Shown here one piece after another: positions 48,301 through 56,654 of a stretch of DNA of 64,000 nucleotides. The stretch lies in assembly GCF_030272615.1 (NCBI RefSeq), contig NC_081409.1, forward strand, positions 872,501,927 to 872,565,926, given 5' to 3'. A program made the translations under genes and the position numbers. Source of the stretch: Cryptomeria japonica (lineage: Eukaryota; Streptophyta; Pinopsida; Cupressales; Cupressaceae). Below the pieces are notes generated by a model, which saw only the letters and a program-made list of their open reading frames with translations, searched no databases and was not told the DNA's origin. Position 1 is the stretch's first letter. The number at the start of each line of letters is the position of its first letter.

Positions 48301-48786
48301 TCTGCACGTGAATGCCGACGAAAGCGTCGCCTTAGAGCTCAGGCAGCTGCCTCTCAAACTTTGCAATCTCCAAAAACACCTTCAACAAGCATTATTCCAT
48401 TTTCTCCTCAGCCGACGATTGAGCCGAAATCTCCTAAACATAAGATGCATGATGGTCTTGATCCTGTGCGAGTTAAAGATCCTATTTTTATAAATCTTGA
48501 TGATGATATAGATGAAAATGTTATTCATGATACAAATGTTACTCCTGTTCATTCTGATAGTGAATATGAACTTGTTGATATTGATAACCATTTATCTAAT
48601 GAATTTTCTAAAGCACTTATCCTAGCTCCTAGACAAGAACACCGTGGCTTGGGGTATGAACATAGCCCTTGTTTGGATCTTGTGATAGCTCCATCTGTTG
48701 TGTTGGATGTTCCTCCTCTAGCATGTTCCCTACCTTCCCGAAACATTGATCAGCAAGATCGGGGGGTAGATGACGTGCTAGACTAG
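45343..48786 (+). CDS. Gag and protease-like polyprotein, intact, no pol
   Basis: Uninterrupted 1147-codon ORF; the ATG follows the leader. Residues 1-310 are Ser/Pro/Met-rich with a short helical stretch (SSLQKQIASMNQ). About 314-480 is a canonical Retrotrans_gag domain (LELYNGKGDPLTHVKTFQ, TLRDKTLQWYCSLPS, FEQLANAFIQQFQNN, VTDFIGRYKHLYAQI, IFISNLQKDIREKLL), which forms the particle. Near 579 is CQFHHQLGHDTEKC, the CX2HX4HX4C knuckle of plant gypsy Gag. About 690-800 resembles retropepsin, but the catalytic triplet is D709-P-S instead of D-(S/T/N)-G, and LGYPWL replaces LGRPW, so activity is doubtful. The tail has PxxP runs, an arginine-rich segment at about 980-1003 (TRRNRSARECRRKRRLRAQ) and an acidic end. 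No polymerase follows. Confidence 0.93.
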   Translation: MSFTTISPTYTIPVRRSLRIKSFQGLITEEMEPNLNGLFNEDMGNSSNPLNDEEALHEVSVEQLSKLDNQFDDFRQWMSQEYPDSQALPLIEGLKRMLQSDKNGIDILRGIAHIVDSNVMPMKSCAETLGYTQPPTQDNHSIPLTTSIASIPTFTSNIMTTSIQDIPPMITSHGGNPSSSINPLPSFNPTSSFIPSMSVPIISPQMNMMQGGNSFNHSIPPCSVPPVQSSPMTNYHSVPPPYSLPSFNNITPPSQSNTSNMNSSTEVTINNLAQTVSSLQKQIASMNQSRFSVPTFDVASPLSLDIVRAIPPKHVEIPHLELYNGKGDPLTHVKTFQTICTDFAYDQRLLAKLFTRTLRDKTLQWYCSLPSYSITSFEQLANAFIQQFQNNISPKVTLIDLMHCKQGVKEKVTDFIGRYKHLYAQISFPVPDNDIQRIFISNLQKDIREKLLFSEFTSFQQLCATLHNYQLTVSQMEQSHPMAPSDKGDSSQQPFGKFKPNRESIKFNENIINNNVNAASGVSPISKFFKRERKFTPLNESLHSIMNKLLEQNVLTLPPIRKIDPAKINSPYFDNKSFCQFHHQLGHDTEKCFALKGKIQDLIDNNTISVSGVNDKGNKSVALPNQNPHIFTDPLPSHTSNAIDTTDSSVSPDDLVSMTPDVINFVEQQKIPKEPSITFDSSETIRAPDGPLYIVAKVKNTPCRGVLIDPSCMVNVITEEFLFTLQLNQVIYDKTDVVVKLFDAFSSSAVGSITLPIEVHNKSLDVDFAIIPSSEQFRVKLGYPWLSSMKAIASPIHKCLKFPHNGEVVTVNHSLFKPAERTSSVPIDYFWPKQFQSFPPRSDHLFKSYQKWKTDMILSLSEPRTPKLDIPIILEKEVLPLKDKTNVFPQEDSQPIPMDVTMPMINKLPKSRPIPPRHDGLGLLPKPKIPPLYGAVPPPSFYREKRPSSSPIIQPKRPQPKHPSDKDENIPPPQSSPLPTKTRRNRSARECRRKRRLRAQAAASQTLQSPKTPSTSIIPFSPQPTIEPKSPKHKMHDGLDPVRVKDPIFINLDDDIDENVIHDTNVTPVHSDSEYELVDIDNHLSNEFSKALILAPRQEHRGLGYEHSPCLDLVIAPSVVLDVPPLACSLPSRNIDQQDRGVDDVLD

Positions 48787-49525
48787 TTTCATTAGCATAG
48801 CAGATTCTCTCCCCCTCTCGTTTGTTACTTCTTCTATATGTTATTCTCATTCTTCTATTTGTTGTCCTTAGTGTTGTCTACTTGAGGACGATGCAAAGCA
48901 TTGAGATCTCTCAATCTCTCTCATGTTGACTCAAAAGACACATGTGTTCCCTTCTTCTAGGTGACCTTCCTTGATTGGGGAATGAAGAACAATTATGCAT
49001 ACATACATATGATATACATGAATTATCATACAGCATACTGACCCCGAGGAAAGCAAAGTCACCTTGTGCTTTGTGTTTTGTGTCTATTATCCTTGGGCTT
49101 ATCTCACACTTGGGTGCTAAATCCTTGTGATAACGTGCTCCTTTCTCATTTCTTATATGTATCACTACCTTAAAGCAATCACCCCCGGTGAGGCGTGTGT
49201 GATCGCTTTAACGTAGGGGGGTATACATCCCGTTCATATCTTTTCAAGATACTTGAAAATTTCTTGACAAATTTTTCTTTGCCTTGAAAATTTTTGATAT
49301 CTTTCTTGCATGACTCATAGTGAGGGAACCTTACTACTGACAGTCATGGTTCTCCCTCGTGATCTTCCCTTTTACTTTGTCAATCGAAGTCGTAAGATCC
49401 TTAGTCCACTGGGGGCTTGGTGTATCTTGCCTCCTTGACGTGGTGAAAGTCTTTCAATGTTGTTTCCTTGTACTTTACCGGAAGTATGAGCATACGCCTA
49501 TACTCCCGCTAAAGTGGGGGCTAAA
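48787..49525 (+). other. 3' non-coding region and polypurine tract of the gag-only element
   Basis: About 720 bp without an ORF, followed at 49507-49525 by CGCTAAAGTGGGGGCTAAA, identical over 19 nt to the polypurine tract of the outer element (59713-59731). A CTGGGGGCTT segment near 49410 has a counterpart near 59618 in the outer element. Confidence 0.8.
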
Positions 49526-50771
49526 TGTAGCGTCCTAAAATTGTGACACTTGCAATTTCGACTGCATTTTGGTCTTCACGATGGCGACGCAACACGCAAC
49601 CTAAATGGAGACCCCGAAACTTGTTTTCGACACCAAAAACTGCATTTTTCAAGCACCCTGGCCTGAACCTCCTTTGCACCCTGCTGTCCCGGGAGGTGGG
49701 ACCAGAGCGCCCAGCGCCCTGGTCCTTCAGGACCAGGGCGCCCAGTGCCCTGGTCCCTGGGTCCTATTTTGGGCCCGGTCTCTTTTGGACTTCGGGTCTT
49801 TATGTTTCCAAATTGGAAAATTATCTTTCCTGGTCGGCCTAAGGTCGAGAAAATCAGTCTATCAACCCTAATTGGCAAGTATATAAACTACATTTTCCTC
49901 TTTCATTGGATATGAGGGAAAAAGCGTGGAAACTATACTCAAGCATTCAAGCATTCAAGCATTCTTTCAAGCAATTGATCATTCTAAGTCTCCATTCAAG
50001 GCTAAGTGTTGCATTCAAGACAAGGATTCAACCATTGAAGAGGAGATCACATACTACATGCTACATACAACATACAACAATACAACAAACAACAACATCT
50101 ATACCTTCGCACATAAGGATACAAACATCCTTACAACAAGGTATTAGTACTTGTTTTACATTACATACATTGACATTTACAGCAATTTCTCATTTCTTGG
50201 TTAATTCCAAAACCAGGGTTTGACCTAAAGGCAAACCCCTAATCCCAAACCCCCCAATCATCTTCGCTTTTCTGTGTGTAGGTGGCAGGTACGCGGTTGA
50301 AATTGAAGATCTGGAATCCTTGTGCAGAGACGAACAGATGCCCCTTCGTTTCGCGGATTTTTCGGAGGACCGTGTGCACGCCGGGCACCATCGTCCCGAC
50401 AACTTTTGCTCAAATTTGCAGGACAGCGTCGTATCGACATTTTACTGCTAATTCCAGGTCCGTAGCTTCATCCTATATCCCTATCTCAGTTTATAAGCGA
50501 ATCTTTGTCACTTTATATGCATTCCTAGCTTAATTCTTCTATCAACATTCTTTACAAAAGAGGGTAGCCTTGCTTTCTTAACCCTTGAAACTCATTTAGC
50601 ATCCAATCTTGCATTGTGTGGGATTGGATCTTGTGGGTTTCAACCCCTCTTTTGAATGTAAAGTCTCTCCCCTAAGTGAAAACCATCAACCCTAGTGAAT
50701 CTCCCTTCTCTCTCCTTGGAGTTGGAAGAGGGGAGAGCAACTAGGGTTCGATCGTGATTTTCCGCTTTACA
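49526..50771 (+). repeat. 3' LTR of the gag-only element
   Basis: 1246 bp, same length as the 5' LTR. TATA box at 49880-49887, hairpin at 49714-49741, palindromic core at 50367-50396. Followed by the TSD GTTGG. Confidence 0.95.
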
Positions 50772-50776
50772 GTTGG

Positions 50777-53685
50777 ATGATGCTCTTGATGACTTTGTGG
50801 CTTTATCAAAATCTTTAAACAAGAACAAGACTTCTAAATTGGTTAACATGATAAACTTGAATGAGCATAAAAAGCCTCTCTTTGAAGTCCAAGGTGCTTA
50901 TCCTTCTCCCACCTTTCAAGGTCCTAAATCACCTCTCCTTACTGTCCAAGGAGGGTATGATCATGATTCCTTTCGTACTCCGAATAAACCAATCATCACT
51001 GTGCAAGGAAGAAAACCTATAAGTCCTTATAGTTATGCCAAGCAAATAACTAGAGAGAGTTATCATGCGGTTGCCCATACCTATCATACCAGAAATAATA
51101 GGCAACCTAGTCCTCCTCCTGTTATTCTAGTTTCTCTTCCGAATCCTCAACCAATTCTTCCGCAAGCTCCACGTATTTCACAAGTTCTTAGTAAGGAATA
51201 TGATCTCATAGAACAACTTAAAGTGACCCCTGCTAAGATATCTCTTTGGGATTTGATTCAAACTTCTTCCGCTCATCATGGAATGTTACAAGATGCCTTG
51301 AAAGATTTGAATGTTCCTCCACCGAATACATCTAGTAATATAGCATCTTTGGTTAACTCTGTGATGAATCCTAAAGCTCAAATTGTGTTTACCCAAGATG
51401 AGTTTCCTACTAGTGAAATTCAACATCAATATGATCCCTTGATGATTGTGGTTATCATGAAAGACACTGCTATAAGACGAACACTAGTAGATAATGGCTC
51501 TGGTCTTAATGTGTGTAGCATTAATCTTTTGCATAAGATGAATGTGGATACATCCCTAATTGAGCCGGACTCTCATCCTATTCGAGGCTTTGATAATGTG
51601 GCTAAAACTTCATTAGGTACTATTACCTTACCCATCACAGTGGGGCCTGTTACTTTGCCTACCCCTATCCATGTTATGTCGGGAAATCTAACATACAACT
51701 TGTTATTAGGAAGACCTTGGATTCATAGTATGCAAGCTGTCCCCTCTACATTGCACAGACAAGTTAAGTTTATCTACAACAATAAGACATATACCTTGAT
51801 AGGTGATACTAATTTTCAAGCTTGTTTGCAAACATCTACTTCCAAAGGGGGTTCTTCTAAGCCGTCCTCGTCTAGTGATGACTCTTTAAACAAGATACCT
51901 ATCAATGAATCCTCGCTCTCTGATGATCAAAATTCTTTGGATGAGTCTGGAGCTCCTGAAGAAGACTCTTCTCGACTTGAAACTACACATAAGAAGGATT
52001 TTGATCCTGAGAAGGTTCTCGCAGACGATGATTGGGGATCCCTTGATTTTAATCCCACCTTTGTAGGTGAATATAAGGTTCCTTCTAGAGAGCTTAAAGT
52101 TGAAAAGAAGGAAGAAGCTAAAAATCAATCAACATTACCTGAGCCTATGAGTAATAATTTTGTGGCCGCTTCTCAAACTTCTTCTCCTCACACCTCTAAT
52201 TCTGAAGAGTTTGATTCTTTGTCTTATGAAAAACCGCCTTCTCTTTCTGAAATGGCTGATCGTTATGGTCGTAGTTTTCGCATTTTTGCTAAGCATGGGT
52301 ACCATGGAAATGGTTGTGGCGCTCACGAACAAGGGATAAAAGTTCCTATAGAGAATAATCTTCACAATTATGCCTTTGGGCTTGGCTATAACCCCTGCAA
52401 GCGCACTAAAGCTTCTAAGAGACCATGTATTAGTGTTAATGCTATTTCTACATCTCTATCAATACAACACCCCGAGTATATTGATGAGGATCCTTCGTGT
52501 GCCTGTGCTTTGGATGTTTTTCCTACCGATGATGCTTTAGCTGAGTTTTTAGGAGCATATGATACTCTTCCTCGTTATCATCACAATAGGGGACTCCCTT
52601 ATTGTTTGAACACTGAAGCCTATTTTGGAAAAGAGATTGATAATGATGAGATTGTGAAAGAATTCCCTCAGTTAAAGGATACTCCTCAACAAAGTAATCT
52701 TCTCATAAGTGACACCACTGATGTTAAGATGGATTCTTGCAATGAAGAAAAAGTTATTAAAATTGGAAAATGTTTGGATGAAGAGGAACAAAAACAATAT
52801 GAAGATTTATTGCGTGAATTCCCCGAGATCTTTGCTTGGACATACTCTGACATGCCTGGTATAGATCCTAAGATTGTTACTCATAACATTGTCTTAGTTC
52901 CTGATGCTAAGCCCGTGAAACAAAAGATTCAAAAAATGAATCCTAAGGTGGCTCTGCTTGTTAAGGCTGAGATTGAAAAGTTATTGGAGGTTGGATTTAT
53001 CCGCCCTATTGATTATTCCCCGTGGATTTCAAATATTGTCGCTGTGGCTAAACCAGATAATAAAATAAGAATGTGTACCGATTTTCGAGATTTAAATAAG
53101 GCTTCTTTAAAAGATGATTTCCCTCTTCCAAACATTGACATGATAGTTGATTCTACGGCAGGACATGCCTTGTTATCCTTCATGGATGGTTTTTCAAGGT
53201 ACAATCAAATTTACATTAACCCTCAAGATCAATTCAAAACCACTTTCACCACTCCTTGGGGTACGTTTTGTTGGATAATGATGCCTTTTGGACTTAAAAA
53301 TGCCGGTGCAACTTATCAACGAGCAATGACCCTTATCTTTCATGATTATATGCATAAGATTTTAGAGGATTATGTTGATGATATTTTGGCCAAATCCATT
53401 CTCCGCATGGATCATATTAAAATCCTTCGTCAAATCTTTGAAAGAATTCGTAAATATCACATGCGCTTGAATCCCCGAAAATGTGTTTTTGGTGTGGATA
53501 GTGGAAAACTATTAGGATTCATAGTTTCGCATCGTGGGATTGAGGTGGATACTAAGAAAATAGATGCTATTGTCAACATGCCACCTCCTAGAAATGTGTC
53601 TCAACTCAAAAGCTTACAAGGAAAGATTCAAGCTATTCGTAGGTTTGTATCTCAACTTGCGGATCGCACTTTTCTTTTTACTTAG
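50777..53685 (+). pseudogene. Tat-lineage protease and reverse transcriptase
   Basis: Continues the frame opened at 42589. Counting from 50773: three VQG-containing repeats (residues about 40-85), then YDLIEQLKVTPAKISLWDLI, the usual segment before the protease in Tat elements. The retropepsin motif TLVDNGSGLNV (D240) and LLGRPWIHSM follow, then an acidic linker with a G-patch-like AFGLGYNPCKRTKASK. RT begins near 722 with KVALLVKAEIEKLLEVGFI, then CTDFRDLNKAS, MMPFGLKNAGATYQ, YVDDILAKS (catalytic YVDD 867-870) and LNPRKCVFGV. The frame ends at a TAG (53683-53685) where FTQLLKKN is expected, that is, CAG changed to TAG; coding resumes at once in the same frame. No Gag domain is present. Confidence 0.92.
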
Positions 53686-54540
53686 CTTCTCAAAAAGAAT
53701 ATCACTTTTCAATGGAATGAAGATTGTCAGCAAGCATTTGAAGATTTAAAAGTGTATCTGGCTAATCCTCCTATCCTTCGACCGGCCAAACCTTCTCAAC
53801 CCTTCCTTCTTTATACAACTGCTTCCTCTCATGCTCTTGCAGCATTATTGGCACAACATGATAAGGATGGTAAGGAGTGTCCGGTTTATTATATAAGTCA
53901 TACCTTACTCGATTATGAGACCCGATATTCTGCGATAGAAAGACAATGCTTGGCCTTGGTGTTTGCGACTCAGAAATTGAGACATTATCTCTTAAATTCA
54001 GAAGTCCGCGTCATGGTAAAGTTTGATCCTTTGAAGCATCTTTTCTCTAAAACTGATTTATCAGGATGCCTAGCTAAGTGGGTTATGATGTTAACTGAAT
54101 TTGACCTTAAATTTGTTTCACAAAGAGCAATTAAAGGGCAAGCGTTGACCGATCACCTAGCTGAGGCCCCTTCACCTTTCTCCTTCCCTAACCCTGAGTC
54201 TTTTCCTGATGACTTCATCCTTTGTACAGAGAAAGATGAAACTTGGGAGTTATACTTTGACGGCTCTAAGTGTCGTACAGGATCGAGGGCAGGTGTTCTT
54301 CTGATTTCTCCTACAAAGAAGTCTATTCCCTTGTCTTATCATCTCAATTTCCTATGTACCAATAACATCGCTGAGTATGAGGCTCTTATAGCAGGAATAA
54401 AGGCAGCCTTAGCCCTGAATATAAAACACATACATATTTTTGGAGATTCTCAACTAATTATAAGACAAGTGACAGGACTATATCAAGCGAAACAAGACAA
54501 ATTATCACAATATAAAGACCTTGCTATCTCTTTGTTATAA
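53686..54540 (+). pseudogene. Tat-lineage dual RNase H
   Basis: Same frame as RT. The first RNase H (about 53800-54050) reads LLYTTASSHALAALLAQHDK, VYYISHTLLDYETRYSAIE and KLRHYLL; the first acidic catalytic residue is not where it is in active enzymes. After a spacer, the second, archaeal-type RNase H reads WELYFDGSKCRTGSRAGVLL, NNIAEYEALIAGIKAAL and IFGDSQLIIRQVTG, with the catalytic D, E and D preserved. Degeneration of the first copy beside an intact second is the expected pattern for Tat/Ogre-like elements. It ends at TAA (54538-54540), explicable as CAA to TAA in LLQKFDSY; the frame continues into HADAMA. Confidence 0.9.
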
Positions 54541-56000
54541 AAATTTGATTCTTACACCATGGAACCTGTTCCTCGAAAAGATAATCTACATGCGGACGCA
54601 ATGGCATGTGTGGCTTCTTTGATATCTTTAGAGGACCCTATGGTTGATCTTAAATTTGTTATTCACAACCTTATTTCTCCAACTATTGTAGATGATTCTA
54701 GCTTAGTGACATGTTGTGACTTTATTGATTCAGATGAATGGTACTCGCATATCGTAAGATACTTGACTGATGGTACCTTTCCTGATTCCGCTAATAGGAA
54801 CACTAGGGCTAGAGTTTGTAAGCTGTCCGCTAGATATATCATTCTTTCTAATGTTCTTTACCAAAGGGGTTATAATGGTCTTCTCCTTCGTTGTCTTAAC
54901 AAATTGGAAATCCCTATTGCCCTTGAAGAGGCCCATTCAGGTGCCTGTGGGGGGCATTTTGGAGGCAAGTCCTTGGTTCAAAGATTGCTTCGCATGGGAT
55001 ATTATTGGCAAACTATGCAGCAGGACTCTTTTTCATTTGTTAAGAAATGTCATCAATGTCAACAACACAATAATTTGATTCATGCTCCTACCCAAGAACT
55101 TCGTTCTCATGTAGCTTCTTGGCCTTTCTTTGCATGGGGGATGGATCTTATTGGTAAAATCTCCCCTCCTTCATCTCAAGGACATACTTTCATTATAACC
55201 GCAACAGATTACTTTACAAAGTGGGTAGAAGTCGTTCCCCTTCGCTCTACTACTGCTGAAGTGATTTGTCGATTTCTTCTAGAAAACATTATTTCTCGAT
55301 TTGGGATACCTTCCACTATAATCTCTGATAATGGGACATCATTTAAGAACAAGGACGTGAAGAAATTCCTCGAGAAGTATCATATCAAACATCGATTTTC
55401 TACACCATACTATCCTCAATCAAATGGTCAAGCCGAATCATCCAATAAGATAATTGAACAAATTCTTCGTAAAACTGTGAATAAGCATGGTAAGGATTGG
55501 AGTACTCAGCTAATCTATGCTCTTTGGGCCTACCGAACAAGCGTACGAATTGCTACCGGAACTATACACCTTATAATCTTGTTTATGGTGCTGATGCTAT
55601 CATGCCTTTAGAATTAGAGATTCCATCACTTAGAGTTTCTCTCAGAGGTATAGTAGATGACGACGCTTATAGAGAACAAAGACTTCAACAGCTTGAGATG
55701 CTTGATGAACAGCGTATAAACACTCTTGAGCATATTCAAGCGTATCACAAAACTCTACAACGAAGCTATAATGATAAGGTTATTCAACGTTCCTTCTCAG
55801 TGGGTGACTTAGTGCTCTATGAGAATCAGCGCAATGTGAATGTGTTACCTGAAGAAAAGGGAAAATTTAGTCCTAATTGGCTTGGACCGTATATCGTTAT
55901 TGAAGATTATGGATTAGGTGCTTACAAAATAGCGGGTGTAGACGGTACATCTCTTAAAGACCCTATAAACGCTATGCACTTGCGTAGATACTATGCTTAA
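54541..56000 (+). pseudogene. Tat-lineage integrase, one frameshift
   Basis: Opens with VPRKDNLHADAMA, the end of the RNase H. The zinc-binding HHCC region is HSGACGGHF...CHQCQQ. The catalytic core has WGMDLIGKI, VPSTTAEVI-type spacing, ISDNGTSFKN (D codon 55327-55329) and GQAESSNKIIEQ (E codon 55435-55437), that is, DD35E. Near 55556-55570 the frame changes, and the second frame carries TPYNLVYGADAIMPLELEIP, the C-terminal SH3-like part with GDLVLYENQ and FSPNWLGPYIVIEDYG, and LRRYYA at the stop. With the two upstream nonsense codons this prevents a functional Pol from this copy. Confidence 0.92.
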
Positions 56001-56523
56001 TTCCTCATTTCTTATCATTCATCTACTTCCTTTCTCACTTCTTCAAAATTGAATAATATGTTAGCATATCTTTGTTAGAGCAAATGGAATTAAATGATGT
56101 TTTGTTTAATCTATATTGCTTCGTTCCTGACAAGCGTGTTTTTTTTACTTTATGGTTTGTCTTGAATTCATTTTATGTAAATTGCAAAAGATTTACATTT
56201 TTCATTATGTTGACATATTATTCAATATCTTTATGTGTTAAGTTGAATCATGTCATGTTGTGTTTAAATTCAAATTAAATCACATTAGTTATATGATTCT
56301 TAGGTTTAACACATATTTTTCTTCTCTATCATCAATGTAGTACTTGATTAAATATTTTAATTAAGTCACACATGTATCAATTTAATCATGGAGCATTGAG
56401 AAATCAATCACATGGAAATTAAATTCAGAACATACATGTACATCTACCAAATGTATTAACTTTAATCAAAATACCCATTGTTTTTAGACATTAAAGATAA
56501 CACGTTTGAGACAAAAAAGCATG

Positions 56524-56594
<71 letters not shown>

Positions 56595-56654
56595 ATCAAT
56601 ATACAAAGGTAGGTCACTACACATCCAAAATGTGACCTACTCTACATCATAAGA
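56001..56654. other. Spacer with TA/TG microsatellite
   Basis: Non-coding region between integrase and the antisense PMD gene. 56523-56593 is (TA)n followed by (TG)n of about 25 units. No terminator or polyadenylation signal is certain. Confidence 0.7.

Larger units (their letters stand above)
42914..50771 (+). mobile_element. Gag-only gypsy element nested in the Tat-lineage element
   Basis: Two 1246-bp LTRs (42914-44159 and 49526-50771) are flanked by GTTGG (42909-42913 and 50772-50776). Internal parts are PBS, a 1.2-kb leader, one 1147-codon ORF (Gag plus protease-like), about 740 bp of 3' non-coding DNA and a polypurine tract. No RT, RNase H or integrase is present, so the element must be mobilised in trans. 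PBS and polypurine tract are nearly or fully identical to those of the host element, the obvious candidate helper family. The two LTRs differ at roughly 20-25 positions by eye, fewer than the outer pair, consistent with later insertion. Confidence 0.93.
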
